Assembly: GCA_012934845.2 (NCBI GenBank)
Contig: WNNJ02003440.1
Span: 1-64,000, forward strand
Direction of reading: 5' to 3'
Source of the DNA: Pomphorhynchus laevis
Lineage: Eukaryota > Acanthocephala > Palaeacanthocephala > Echinorhynchida > Pomphorhynchidae
Length of the DNA stretch: 64,000 nt
Made by a program: the position numbers and the translations under genes. The notes under the pieces are model-generated. The model was not told the origin of the DNA and searched no databases. It saw nothing but the letters and a program-made list of their open reading frames with translations. Numbering within the stretch: the first letter of the stretch is position 1; each line of letters opens with the position of its first letter. This document shows positions 8,323 through 19,191 of this stretch, piece by piece.

Positions 8323-11232
8323 TCAAGCAGTTAAATTGTTAAAATGGGATCGGATTTGTCGTTTGAAGCACTGCAGGGAAGTTGATTGGCGTATATGAAT
8401 GGGCAGATGATTCCACGATAGAGGAGCAGCCACCAGGAAGGAGCGGAGTCCAAAGGAGGTAGAGTAGTTTGGGACATGTAAAAGAAGGGAATTACAGGAA
8501 CGCAAGGAACAGTAAACAGGACGGGAATTATCAAGAAAAGGAAGGTTGAGAAATGAAAGGGTATGAAAAGTTACAAGGCGGAAAGCAACGATAAGAAGAC
8601 GAATTTGAACACGACAATAAATTGTAGGCAAATCGAGAGAAGCAAGATGGTAGGATGTGTGATCAAAACGACGAAGACGGAGGAGAATTCGGACAGCTGC
8701 GTTGACGATGCGTTGTAGGGGAAGAAGAGTGGATTTAGGTGAGTTGGAAAATAGACTAAGACAATAATCGAGTCTAGAAAAAAGGAGAGATGATATGAGA
8801 GTCATACAAGAAGGGAAATCGATCAATCTACGAACTTGACGGAGGTTGCGGAGTATCAAAGTAGATGAGCGTACTTTATCTCTAACGAAAGGTTTAAGTG
8901 AAAGTCGGTTGTCAAAATGGAAGCCTAGGAAAACGAGATTATCAACGATAGGAAGAATTGTAGAATTTAATGATACGGAGGGAGGTTCGAAGCCGAGGCG
9001 TCGAGGTAGGATCCACATAATTTTGGATTTATCAGGATTCAGAGAAAGGCGAAGGGAAGAAAGATGATTGGAAATTGAGACAAGACAGTCGGAAGCAGAA
9101 ACACTAAGATCGTGAATACGATAAACAGGTGCATGAGCATAGATGAGAATGTCATCAGCATATTGCATAACATGGAAGTTAAATGTTTGAGAAATCAAAG
9201 ACAAATCACCAAGAAGAAGAGAGAAAAGTATAGGGCCTAATACGGAGCCTTGCGGAACACCGGACGGAATGGACGAAGGATGGGAGAGAGAAGAGTTAGA
9301 ATATACGCGAAATGCACGGTTTGATAGATATGAAGAAAACCATGATACAGTGGGTATAGAGAAGCCATAATCATGACGAAGGCGATGGAGAAGAATCGAG
9401 TGATCGACGATGTCAAAAGCAGACGATAGATCAAGAGAAACTATGACACTACATAATTTATGATCACGCGATATGAGTAAGTCGTTATAAACTTTAAGAC
9501 ATGCAATTTCGGTAGAGTAATTAGAGCGAAAAGCGGCTTGGAAGGGAGGAAATAAGTTAGAGGAATAGAGATATGTATTAACTTGCTTAAGAACGAGACG
9601 CTCAAGGAGTTTAGAGAGGGTTGGGAGAAGTGAGATTGGACGGTACGAAGATGGTAGTGAAGAGTCGAGAGATTGCTTTTTGATGATAGGACGAACAGTG
9701 GCGCATTTCCAGATGGAAGGAAATGTACGGCTACGGATGGACGAGTTGAACAATGTGGTTAGGAAGGGTAAGATAAAGGAGCAGATATTTTTAAGCAAGT
9801 GAGTGGGAATTGGGTCAGAAGGAGAGGTTTTATTAGGTAATGACAGCAGAACCGAAGAAACTTCATCAGACGAAACGGGAAGAAGGTGGAATAGTTCTGG
9901 GAGGGAAGTATTTAAAGATAAGAGTGGGTACAAAGGGGCTATGGGTAGTAGGGAAAGTAAATTAGATAGCTTAGTTTGTAGATAAGAAGAAAATTCATCA
10001 GGCTTTATATTACAAGGGGTAGATGATCGTGAAAGAATTGAGTTTAAGATTTTCCAATGAGATTTCGAGTTGGAAGATGACTCGAGTTGATTTCGCCAAA
10101 AGAGAGTACGTTTAGTACGTATAAGAATGAGATGTGAACGGCGTTGAGAAAAGTAGGAATCACGAAGATTTGGAGGGAGTGAGTTGGGTGAACGTTTAAG
10201 AAAGCGTTTATACATACGAAAAGAGTGACGGAGTCGACGCTTAGAAAGACTACATTCAGAATTGAACCAGGGAGCATGGCGCAAGCGCTGGGAACGTCGA
10301 AGTCGACTAGGTAGAAGGTTATTGAGGATCGACGTAAGTTCAGAATCAAACAGAATGCAGAGATCATCGGGAGAGAGATAGTTAAGAGGAAGTGAAAAGA
10401 GTGAAGAATTGAGTAAGGCTGTGCAGAGAATAGGGATATCGAGAAGCTTCCAGGGTCGACTTGGTGTAGATAATGGTAAAGGCGGAGAAGGAGGATGGGG
10501 ACGAGTAAGAGTAAGAGTGACAAGGAAATGATCGGACAAACCAGGATCAGTAATTGACAAGGATGTATAGTCATTGAAGCAGTTAGGAACAGCAATGATG
10601 TCGAGAGCACCGCCGAGAATATGAGTTGGGCTTGTTGAAAGTAATTTATAGTTAAAATCAGAAAAAAGATTAGTTAAAGTGATAGAGTCAGAGTCAGACG
10701 GGCGATCAAGACGAATGTTAAAGTCACCGAGAACAAAAGAAGGAGTATAAGATAATGAACAGTGAGACATTAGATCTGCAAGGTCGTTAAAGAAGATACG
10801 TGATGGGGCAACTGAACCTGGACGGTATACAATCACAAGTTCCAGAGGGAAAGGCGTTGATAATCTGCATATGAGTAATTCGAACGAGGTGTAACGGATG
10901 TTAACGTTGATTTTACGTAAAGACATTGGGTGACGAGCAATGGCAACAATACCGCCATGGTTAGACGCAGTAGATGTATGAGATGTAATTTGACGAGCTG
11001 ATTCAACTAGAGAACAACCAGAGCAACATAGACGACGAATAGCAAGATCGTCGGAGTCAGAGTGCCAGGATTCGGTAATGCAGAGAATATCGATAAATAA
11101 TTGATCGAAGATATCGATAAGCATATAAGCTTTATGAAGAGTGGAGCGAGTGTTGAATAGACTAAGACGAAAAGTATGCTTAGGAGCGAGATCGACTAGC
11201 GAAGAAGACAAGGGGGAGAGATGGGACGCCAT
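8323..11232 (-). CDS. ORF2: APE endonuclease and reverse transcriptase of CR1-like LINE
   Basis: 969 codons from a true ATG (MASHLSPLSS). The N-terminal third is an apurinic-like endonuclease (FNTRSTLHKAY, CITESWHSDSDD, YRPG, LGDFNIRLDRP near residue 165, LSDHFLVTL near 235), which nicks target DNA. RT follows (YRPISLLPTLSKLLERLV, SLDLSSAFDIVDH near 605, GVPQGSVLGPILF near 660, MQYADDILIYAH near 690). The C-terminal domain ends with SFLVAAPLSWNHLP. The order and approximately 970-residue length are typical of CR1/Jockey-type ORF2. The start overlaps the end of ORF1, whose last residues read HTRPKIRW in another frame. Confidence 0.92.
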   Translation of the reverse strand: MASHLSPLSSSLVDLAPKHTFRLSLFNTRSTLHKAYMLIDIFDQLFIDILCITESWHSDSDDLAIRRLCCSGCSLVESARQITSHTSTASNHGGIVAIARHPMSLRKINVNIRYTSFELLICRLSTPFPLELVIVYRPGSVAPSRIFFNDLADLMSHCSLSYTPSFVLGDFNIRLDRPSDSDSITLTNLFSDFNYKLLSTSPTHILGGALDIIAVPNCFNDYTSLSITDPGLSDHFLVTLTLTRPHPPSPPLPLSTPSRPWKLLDIPILCTALLNSSLFSLPLNYLSPDDLCILFDSELTSILNNLLPSRLRRSQRLRHAPWFNSECSLSKRRLRHSFRMYKRFLKRSPNSLPPNLRDSYFSQRRSHLILIRTKRTLFWRNQLESSSNSKSHWKILNSILSRSSTPCNIKPDEFSSYLQTKLSNLLSLLPIAPLYPLLSLNTSLPELFHLLPVSSDEVSSVLLSLPNKTSPSDPIPTHLLKNICSFILPFLTTLFNSSIRSRTFPSIWKCATVRPIIKKQSLDSSLPSSYRPISLLPTLSKLLERLVLKQVNTYLYSSNLFPPFQAAFRSNYSTEIACLKVYNDLLISRDHKLCSVIVSLDLSSAFDIVDHSILLHRLRHDYGFSIPTVSWFSSYLSNRAFRVYSNSSLSHPSSIPSGVPQGSVLGPILFSLLLGDLSLISQTFNFHVMQYADDILIYAHAPVYRIHDLSVSASDCLVSISNHLSSLRLSLNPDKSKIMWILPRRLGFEPPSVSLNSTILPIVDNLVFLGFHFDNRLSLKPFVRDKVRSSTLILRNLRQVRRLIDFPSCMTLISSLLFSRLDYCLSLFSNSPKSTLLPLQRIVNAAVRILLRLRRFDHTSYHLASLDLPTIYCRVQIRLLIVAFRLVTFHTLSFLNLPFLDNSRPVYCSLRSCNSLLLHVPNYSTSFGLRSFLVAAPLSWNHLPIHIRQSTSLQCFKRQIRSHFNNLTA

Positions 11233-12517
11233 CGAATTTTTGGCCTTGTGTGTACAACGTGAAAATTTTCGTTGATTTGACGTATAGATAAGAATGACTC
11301 GCCGTTTGTTTTACGTCGATGTTTCTCGATGCGAGCTAAATTGAGCTGGGCAATATCAGAAGGGGAGCGGTCAGGAAAGATACGGCAAGTAGATGAAGTG
11401 GTAAGAAGTTTAAAATGTTGGGAGAGTACCGAAGAGGCATGTTAACTATGTCGGAAAATGATTTTTAAGTGTGGAGCACTGAGATGATTGGATTTAGGTG
11501 ATTTGTTTAAACGAATAAAGGATACAGGAGCGATATTATTGAAGATGGATGGGTTATCATCAGGAAGAATGGTTGCTAGGATATATCCTAAAGCAGATAC
11601 ATCATCATCGAGGCGAGATTGTGGAGAAGCAGATTCGGAAAGCTTTGTTTGATATGATTATACAGCGATCGCGCGAAGGAAAACGATTTCGTGGAAGTGG
11701 TGGATGGACAGAGCTGGTAGGAGTCGAGGCATATGAGCAGATAGCAGTGGAAATAACAGGGGTGCTTGATGAGAATTAATATTGGTTGGAGCAAGTGTGA
11801 CAGGAGCGGGGTGTTGAATCGATTGATCAGAGATGTGACTGGAGATGATTTTGAATGAAGGATGCTAATTATTTGAAAGTGTTACGTGGGAGGTAGAGTA
11901 ATGAGAATTCAGATAGGTTGGGGCATGAGTGACAGGAATGGAGTGTTGAATCAATTGATCGAAAATGTTACCGGAAATGATTTTGATGGAAGGATGTAAA
12001 TTATTGAGAAGTGATACGGGGGAGGTCGAGTAAGAAGTACTTGAAGAGAATAAAGAAGTTTGAGATTTATTCAGATTGGGGGAGGAATAGAAACGAGGAG
12101 GTACGAGATGAAAAGCTTTACTGTTAGCATTGTTAGAATGAGAAAGATTAATGGAAGTTTTATACGTAGTTGAACGAGAAGTGTGTGAGAGAGTAGGTTC
12201 AATAATGGATTATACGATGCAAAGTCATGTGTTGATGCGAGGGAAACATCTAAAACAGCATTGGTCTGAGTGGTAGTGTGTGATACAGGAGTAGAGGAGC
12301 AGGATAACTGTAGTAGTCGTACTGATGTACAAAAACCGCAAGTGAAATGTTTACGTTTATACACCGAGTGGTCGGATATTTTAACACGAACAAGTGTCCA
12401 TACATCGCAATCTTTGGAATCGCATCCAACTTCAAAGCTGGTATAACCATCATTGCATTCAGATGTGGAAGATTGTTGATCAGGAACAGGGATCTGAGAT
12501 CGCGCTTTTTTAGGCAT
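11233..12517 (-). pseudogene. ORF1 of CR1-like LINE copy 2 (frameshifted)
   Basis: It starts MPKKARSQIPVPDQQ at 12517. Residues about 30-65 form a compact Cys finger: VGCDSKDCDVWTLV ... FTCGFC, i.e. C-x4-C-x-VW-T followed by F-x-CGFC. The first frame runs to 12071; downstream coding-like sequence in a different frame (RNRFPSRDRCIII, then ATILPDDNPSIFNNIAPVSF, SAPHLKIIFRHS) resembles the RNA-binding half of LINE ORF1 proteins. The same layout recurs in the ORF1s at 27.1, 33.3 and 42.4 kb. It is inferred to bind LINE RNA. Confidence 0.7.
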
Positions 12518-12546
12518 GACCTTTTATCGATAGATTGAGCTCAATC

Positions 12547-12566
12547 CGCGAGCGTAGCGAGCGGAA
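12547..12566 (-). promoter_or_regulatory. CGCTCGC-repeat box between LINE 5' array and ORF1
   Basis: Sense strand tccgctcgctacgctcgcgg: two CGCTCGC heptamers 2 bases apart. Equivalent boxes are found at 33501-33520 (sense gtccgctcgcaacgctcgca) and 27001-27018 (tgctcgctccgctcgcgg), always just inside the 5' end of this LINE family. A promoter role is inferred from position only. Confidence 0.5.
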
Positions 12567-12860
12567 CTGACAGGAATAATCTGGAACTGACAGGAATAAT
12601 CTGGAACTGACAGGAATAATCTGGAACTGACAGGAATAATCTGGAACTGACAGGAATAATCTGGAACTGACAGGAATAATCTGGAACTGACAGGAATAAT
12701 CTGGAACTGACAGGAATAATCTGGAACTGACAGGAATAATCTGGAACTGACAGGAATAATCTGGAACTGACAGGAATAATCTGGAACTGACAGGAATAAT
12801 CTGGAACTGACAGGAATAATCTGGAACTGACAGGAATAATCTGGAACTGACAGGAATAAT
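12564..12860 (-). repeat. 20-bp tandem array at LINE 5' end, about 15 copies
   Basis: The unit ggaactgacaggaataatct (plus strand) repeats about 15 times with no visible difference. It ends on the gene side at the CGCTCGC box and lies immediately upstream of ORF1 of the CR1-like LINE, where an internal promoter would be expected. The open frame it creates on the minus strand is an artefact of a stop-free unit. Confidence 0.9.
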
Positions 12861-12889
12861 AGCGTTTGTTGATTGCCATGTTTGTTATT

Positions 12890-15457
12890 TGGCCATAAAG
12901 TCGTGATAAAGCAGTTGATTTTGTTAGAATTTTCAATATCGTGATCTTCAATAGCTTTCTTTATCGTGATCGCTGCGTCATCGTCACTAATATCATTTCT
13001 TCCACCTCCTTATCTTCATAAGCACGTCTCGACCACGTTGTTTCCGCCATTAGATCCATCGTCTAGTATATTGTTCCTGTAGATAACCCTTACTTTTTCA
13101 ACTTTTTCAACGGCATCGTTCCTATCGCGTTTGTCCGCCTAAACAAATGTTCTCAATCTAATCATTCTAAGACCTATATTCTGAAAAAGATTTAAAATAA
13201 TCTCCTCTTTAGCCACTCGTATTTTTACGGATCGCACCACTTCCGAAATCACTCAACTCTTTTCTGCCCGCATCGAAAAAAAGCGAGAAAAACGGCGAAA
13301 CATCACTCCAAATCCAAAATATCGACGGAAATTTTTATGTTGTCCACCCCGGCCCTAAATTCGATGGCTTTCCATCTTCCCTATGTGTTTTCTCCGCTAG
13401 AATATTTCACCACCACACACGGTTTCAGCTTCTGTTTACTCAACACTAGATCTATTCTCCATAAATCCGATATTATCCTCAACCTATTCACCAAGCAATC
13501 CATCGATCTCTTCTGTCTCCCCGAATCGTGTCACTCCAATTCCGACGACCTCTCCATTCGCCGTTTGTTCTCTGCAGGTTGCTCACAAATCAAACCGGGA
13601 ATGTGCTTTAAATAATATTAAAATTAAAATCTAAAAAATTCATTTTATTTTCTTAGAATTTTGAACTAAACCCATTGAAAATTAATACATTCAGTGGAAG
13701 AAGTGCCTCGACCTCCCCTCTTTCACCAATTCTATCCGGTACATCAACATTTTATCAAACTACAACTACAACCTCATCTCAACTGTCCCCACATATATTC
13801 TTGGTGGGGCACTCGACATCGCTGTCCCCGATTGTTTTGATGCTTAAAACTGACTGAACATCTCCGATCCTGGCCTATTCAGTCACTTTCTCGTCAATCT
13901 TGATCTGACTTCCAACCACTCCCCGCTTCATACACCTACCATTCTACGTTGCGTTTGCAAAAATCTTAGCCTCCCACTTCTCCGCTCTGCCTTACTATAA
14001 TCGTATCTATCTTCTCCAACAATACCATCTTCCAAGCCTCACCGAATCGACTTTTTTTCGATTCTGATCCAGTCTCAATCTCCCTTTGCCTTTCAAGGCT
14101 AACCCTCAACGTCGCTTGCACCGTGCCCCGTGGTTTGACATCCAAGGCCTCTCTCTCAAAACGTCGACTCAGTTATGCTTTTCGAGTATATCATCGCTCT
14201 CTTAGAAGTGATATCCGCTCGATCACTCCGTCTTGCCGTGATTCCTGTCTTGCTCTTCGACGGTCTAATCTCCACCTACTACGTACCGAATACAACTCGT
14301 TCTGGCAGCATAAAATCAACAGTTCATTCCACTCTAAGTCGTTGACATATTTTTAACTCAATCCTTTCTCGCTCCTCTTCGTCTTACAACATCAATCCCC
14401 GTGATTATTTGTCGTTTCTTCAGATTAAGGTATCCACGTTGCTCTCTCAAACCCCATCTCCATTCCATCTCACTGTTACTCGCATCGCCTTATCCTCCCT
14501 GAACTCTTAATTCTTCTTACTGTATCTCCTGCCGAAGTCTTATATGTCATCATGTCTTTGCCCAACTAACCTTCACCTGCCGATCACCTGCCTACTCCCA
14601 TACTTAAATCCATATGCTCATCGATATCCCCTTTCCTCACTACCTCGTTTAACTCATCCATCCGTAGTCGTATCTTCCCTTAACACTGGAAATCCGCCAT
14701 CGTTCGTTCCCTCCTTAAAAACGATGGCTCGACCCCTCACTTACTTCTAGCTATTACCTCATTTCACTCCATCTCTACACCTTGTAAGCTCTTATATAGC
14801 CTTATCTTAATACAGATCAACGCTTATCTCTCTTCATCTAATCTGTACCCTCCTTTCCAATCCGCTTACCGCTCTAATCACTCCACAGAAATCACATGCA
14901 TAAAAGTGTACAACGACTTACTCATTTCTCGTGACAATGCTCTATATAGTGTTCTCATCTCCCTCGATGTCTCCTGCGCCTTCGACATCGTCGACCACTC
15001 CATCCTCTGATCTCGCCTTCGTTATGATTACGACTTTTCTTCCTCCTCCGTGGCATGATTTGCATCATATCTATCTGGCTTTTCTTTTCGCGTATGTTCA
15101 AATTCATCATCATCTCTTTCTATCCCTATTTTCTGCGGGTTCCCACAAGGTTCAGCCCTAAGTCCCCTGCTTTTCTCTCTTTTTATTGGCGATCTCTCTC
15201 CGTTTATCAACTTTTACGCATTTAACATCATGCAATACGCCGATGACATCCTCATCTATGATCATGCACCCGCCCGTCGCATACCTGATATCGCAATTTT
15301 TGCCTTCAACGGTATTTCTTCTATCTACGAACGTCTCTTCGCTCTTCATCTCGTTCTAAACCCATATAACTTTAAAATAATGTGGATCCTCCCCCATCAA
15401 CTTATCATATCTCCTCCCCCTGTATCTTTTGCATCATCAATCATCCACATAGTCTAG
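12890..15457 (+). mobile_element. Degenerate CR1-like LINE (copy 5), truncated at both ends
   Basis: Plus-strand decayed copy. It starts within ORF1 (the equivalent of the 27650-27720 region is at about 12950-13030). It reaches the ORF2 start at 13374 (ATGGCTTTCCATC), has APE pieces at 13337-13615 (LLNTRSILHKSD, CLPESCHSNSDD), RT motif A near 14965 and the catalytic MQYADDILIYDHA at 15230, and stops at about 15457 in the RT thumb. The 3' tail and hairpin are missing, which is unusual for a LINE and points to later deletion. Many frame breaks are present. Confidence 0.8.
15230..15457 (+). pseudogene. RT motif C fragment of CR1-like LINE copy 5
   Basis: 75 open codons beginning MQYADDILIYDHAPARR; the YADD catalytic motif and the downstream HLVLNPYNFKIMWILP match the complete ORF2 at 8323-11232. 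The frame ends where homology ends. Confidence 0.75.
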
Positions 15458-15689
15458 TTTGAATCGTATTTTATTTAATTGGGGATAAAGGATTGGTTTT
15501 TATTGATAGTTGGATTGATTGAAATAGCGGTTAATGAACCAGATATTGTGTATACTTTGGTGATAATACAATTCAACCCAAGTGTATTTTCTATTTAGAA
15601 CAACAAATTGTGGAATTGAGAGCATCAAAAATTAGAAAAATCATAATCCCATCAATCTTAACACGCTAACACTTTCAAGTGTACAAATA

Positions 15690-15935
15690 TATAAAATATA
15701 ATTTGTTATTACACCTGCCCTGGGACACCCAATGTTGTGCGTATTGCAGTTTAACCACGCATCAGGCACTAAATTCCCCGGATGTGTATAGGGGCCAATC
15801 AAGGTGTGTTCAGCAGTCTGTGTTATGCCACAGTTACCATTTAAATACATAAATTTGCATTTTACATGTAGAGAGTTTAGAAATGCAGTGTCAAGATATG
15901 AATGAATACCTAAAGGTGTACGTAAATGATGATAT
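15690..15935 (-). CDS. Unidentified exon-like open frame
   Basis: On the minus strand a frame stays open for about 100 codons (roughly 15985 to 15690), passing LNSLHVKCKFMYLNG, NCGITQTAEHTLIGPYTH and AWLNCNTHNIGCPRAG. It contains four Cys in its last 60 residues and no transposon motif I know. An acceptor-like acacctttag lies at about 15927-15936 and a donor-like CAG/GTGTAA at about 15710, so it could be one internal exon of 215-220 nt. I do not recognise the protein. It would be transcribed divergently from BET1, about 0.7 kb away. Confidence 0.35.
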
Positions 15936-16621
15936 TGTGATGATAATTTAAAATGTATATAAACGATTTTTTTGGTGATAATTTTTTACTTTTGAATTTA
16001 ATCTCGTGGTATTTTAATTTAATCTTGTCTTTTTAAATTGAATCTAGTCAACTTTGTAATCAAACACAACTTTGGCATTTAGCACGTAACTGTTTGCTAC
16101 GAATTCTTAAACGAATTTCGCTACGGATCCTACGAATCTGTAGCGAAATGAGAGTTTACATTTAATATTAAACTCAAAATGCATTTGTTTTTATGAAGAA
16201 TATTTTAAGGAATAATCGTCGACTTGTTAATTCTTTTTAGCTGTTTAACTTAATATCCTCACTGAATTCCTGCAAAATACTAAATTCGATTAACTGTGCT
16301 CTATTTTTATAAATGTACACAGCGTATTCATTAAGTGCAAGGATCGATCGATAAAGCACATTTCACATTCGTGAATGCTGGGTCTCAAGCATTGATAATG
16401 CAATAATCTATTGTTTGTCAATGACAACGAAATTGAAATCGAAATTATAGAGTTGATTATACACATTGTTGCTAGCTGTTTATAGTGACGATACTAAATT
16501 CCCATTTATACATTCTGAAATCCCAATTATTTTGTTGAAACCGTTTACTTTGAAAAATATACAATTTAAAATAATAATTTTTAGAATAAATGTTGTTATC
16601 ATAGAAGTACATTGTTTGAAG
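15936..16621. other. Upstream region of BET1
   Basis: AT-rich. The BET1 frame stays open upstream to an ATG at 16466, but the 52 residues this would add are hydrophobic-rich and not part of known BET1 proteins. Presumably 5' UTR and promoter; no specific motif is claimed. Confidence 0.35.
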
Positions 16622-16969
16622 ATGCGGCGTGAATCGCATTTTTACCAAAGGAATAATTCACAATTCCCGTATACTGATGTAAACGAAGGATCCGAGTTTA
16701 TGGACGATGAACATGTTCAGCTATCCAGTAAAATTGCCGCTCTCAAACAAGTCTCGATACAAATCGGTGAGGAAGTCCGCTCGCAGAATGATTTCTTGTT
16801 TAACTTCTCGTCAAATTTTGATCGCCTATCAAGCCTGGTTGACGACTCTCTAAGAAGGCTAAAGTATCTATCAATGCGGACAGGAGTTTGCCGAATGTAC
16901 ACCTACTTGATCTTGTTGTCAATTCTTGTTTTTACATTTATATACTTTATTATATTCAAGAAGCGATAA
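16622..16969 (+). CDS. BET1: BET1 Golgi vesicular membrane trafficking SNARE
   Basis: 115 residues, close to the 118 of human BET1. It begins MRRESHFYQ, as animal BET1 proteins begin MRR. A disordered start is followed by a SNARE coiled coil (residues about 30-85, HVQLSSKIAALKQVSIQIG). The zero-layer glutamine lies at about residue 55 (VRSQNDFL). A single C-terminal membrane anchor spans residues about 92-112 (YLILLSILVFTFIYFIIF), followed by KKR. BET1 is a Qc-SNARE of ER-to-Golgi vesicle fusion. The start at 16622 was preferred to the in-frame ATG at 16466 on homology. The whole coding region lies in one exon. It sits in the only sizeable transposon-poor stretch of the window. Confidence 0.93.
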   Translation: MRRESHFYQRNNSQFPYTDVNEGSEFMDDEHVQLSSKIAALKQVSIQIGEEVRSQNDFLFNFSSNFDRLSSLVDDSLRRLKYLSMRTGVCRMYTYLILLSILVFTFIYFIIFKKR

Positions 16970-17007
16970 AAATAACGGTAATTTAAAACAGTAATTTTCC
17001 CGGAAAT

Positions 17008-17013
17008 AATAAA
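17008..17013 (+). terminator. Poly(A) signal of BET1
   Basis: AATAAA 39 nt after the BET1 stop codon, the only canonical signal close to it. Confidence 0.5.
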
Positions 17014-17985
17014 TCGCACATAGTAAAAGCGTTAACTGATCTGATTTAAATTGTTAAAGCGTATTGAGAAAATTATGCTATTTAGAAATGAATTAAAAAT
17101 GAATTTATTCTTTAATCAATATGATCAAACTGTTTGATTCAACTGTGCCTCTTTTAAGTTTTATATAAGACTATTATTACAAGGCCAGTTCTCTTGAAAA
17201 TTTTCATCTCATTATATTATATTATATAATATATTAATATATAATATAATATATATATTATAATACTGATCCATTGTTGATAAATAATTATTGGAGCTGG
17301 ATCAAACGAAAGAAGAAAGATCTGATTAAAAATCTGATTTTTAAATCGACCAATGATCCAAATGCAGTCTATCATTTAACTTTGTAATTAAACAATTGAC
17401 ATCAGTTTGTGAATTAAACTTGTAATGAATTAAAACTTTGATGAACGCACATCGTTTTAGACATTGAATGCGTTATGATAAATAAATCGCTTCGAAATAT
17501 CAATTGTTAACATATTGATTCAAGACAAACAAATATCCAAAATAAACTACTCTCAAGTATCAGTTAGAATGAGAAAATAAAATGTTGTTATTACGAGTTC
17601 TTCGACAAGTCATAAGTTTTAATAATTTAAATTAGGCGTTTGTGTATATAACTAATCGTAAGTAATTGTTTATATAGCCGATATTTGTAATATATTCCTA
17701 TATTATATATTCGATATAATTTATTAACTGAATTGATACCGGTCTTACATAATTTGTGACATACCAGCGATTATATTTGCTAGTTCATTTATCCAATGTA
17801 TTAATTTAATTAAATTACTTATATTAAATTACTTATATTTTCGATCGCTTCATTTCTTGAGCAAATGTAATCGATATTTTATCTAAAATTGATTATTGAA
17901 CGTTTAGGTAATTAATTATCCATATTTATTTAATATTATATAGTATATTATTTTAAATAATAGTTGATACTGATCTATTATTGAT
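17014..17985. other. AT-rich intergenic sequence
   Basis: No coding frame. A TA-rich run lies at 17210-17260. The segment at about 17262-17330 repeats the left end of the palindrome at 17986 (ataattattggagctggatc), a partial copy of the same fold-back element. Confidence 0.5.
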
Positions 17986-18149
17986 AAATAATTATTGGAG
18001 CTGGATCAAAGGAAAGAAGAAATTATTTTTGATATTTCGCTAACTACTGTTAGCATCTTCAGATGTAATTTTCTGAAGATGCTAACAGTAGATAGCGAAA
18101 TATCAAAAATAATTTCTTCTTTCGTTTGATCCAGCTCCAATAATTATTT
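17986..18149. repeat. Long fold-back palindrome (78-bp arms, 8-bp loop)
   Basis: Arms 17986-18063 and 18072-18149 are reverse complements with about two mismatches; the loop is tgtaattt. The arms include attattggagctggatcaaa and gatatttcgctaactactg. It looks like a fold-back MITE or a hairpin insertion. A single left-arm copy exists at about 17262-17330. Confidence 0.85.
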
Positions 18150-18164
18150 ATTAAATTATAATTA

Positions 18165-18850
18165 TATATTATATTATATTTTTCCTCTGGTTGAGGCGCA
18201 ATATCATCCTTACAAGTATTGTTCATACAAGTATTGTTCATATTCTTTATACAGCAGGACGCTACTAATCAGTCTGAGTGGTCTCATCAGCTGCTGACCC
18301 AGGCCTACATTTTACGTTTCGACCCTTATTATCTGCTTACTCCGTACACCGGTACTCTGATCGTCTTTGAACTCAGGACGTCTGTATCTTGATACAACGC
18401 TATATCTACTTGGCTGGCTGCTCCAGTGGTGTAGATATACATTGTTGTATATTACTTTCGGTGGGGGATCGTATTATAACGATCTATTAGAAACCTACCC
18501 TATGTGTGTGATCCGCTAGCCGGATCACTGTTTTTCATGCGGTCACTTGCAATGAATGCTTTTAATTGTACTTGATTGCATCTGTGAGCAGAAACTATTC
18601 TGATTAAGGCACGACATTATCCTCATAGGTTTGATCTTATTCTTGATACAGCAGGAAGCTACTAATCAGCCTAGGTGAGTCTCATCAGCTACTGACCCAT
18701 ATCTACAATTCACGGTTTGACCCTTATTATCGGCTTACTCTGTAAACAGATGCTGATCGGATTTGAACTCCTGACGTCTACATCTTGATTCAACGCTACA
18801 TTTACTTGGATGGCTGCTTCAGTGGTGTATAATTCTTCTGGTTTTGGCAC
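18165..18850 (-). mobile_element. Dimeric tRNA-derived SINE (minus-strand copy)
   Basis: Two related units of about 280 bp (18850-18590 and 18445-18165 in sense order) are joined by a linker of about 125 bp carrying the palindrome gatccggctagcggatc. In the upstream unit the sense strand reads GCAGCCATCCAAGTAAATG (A-box-like) and GGAGTTCAAATCC (18771-18759), a good B box. The spacing and flanks resemble a tRNA of the Leu/Ser type, so a pol III origin is inferred. Other copies lie at 19690-20130 and 61690-62385. Confidence 0.7.
18759..18771 (-). promoter_or_regulatory. SINE B box
   Basis: Sense GGAGTTCAAATCC against the pol III B-box consensus GGTTCGANTCC. The other units carry the decayed form GAGTTCAAAGACG. 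Confidence 0.55.
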
Positions 18851-19191
18851 AAGATGTGGCAAGTTATTTGTTTTTTTGTTATTTTTTTCACGACTATTCG
18901 AGAATCCGAATTTCAATTGCTTTTATCACTTGCCAGCATCCGTAGATATTCAAAAGTTTTTATCACTATTTACCGGTTCTTTTGATGTCAGTGGAAGTTA
19001 AATTGTATTTAAATCAGTTATAGTTTACTTGGCTTGTAATAAAGTTATGTTATAAAGTTGCATAAAAAAGTTTATTTAAAATCGACTCTGGAGTACAATC
19101 TTTACGAGTTCTTAAGCCGAATATTTTCAAAGTTCTAATAAAAATCGAAGAATTTTCCAAAGTTTAAATTAAAGTTACAATTTCAACCTAG

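Larger units (their letters stand above)
8256..12563 (-). mobile_element. Near-complete CR1-like LINE (copy 2)
   Basis: Best-preserved member of the family. On the minus strand: a 5' tandem array (12564-12860), a CGCTCGC box, ORF1 (ATG at 12517), ORF2 (11232-8323, fully open), and a short 3' UTR with the terminal hairpin at 8277-8293 and gcatttgccacattaaat. ORF1 has at least one frame change, so it is probably not autonomous today, but ORF2 is intact. It lies against a Penelope RT scrap at its 3' side and a degenerate copy of its own family, head to head, at its 5' side. Confidence 0.9.

Noticed and set aside
12564-12860. CRISPR-like regular spacing
   Set aside because: Units are directly adjacent with no unique spacers, and the context is a eukaryotic LINE.
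12541-12951. 136-codon frame through the 20-bp array
   Set aside because: Same reason: a stop-free tandem unit upstream of LINE ORF1.
16466-16621. Upstream ATG extending BET1 by 52 residues
   Set aside because: The extension is unlike any BET1 N terminus, while MRR at 16622 matches the family start.
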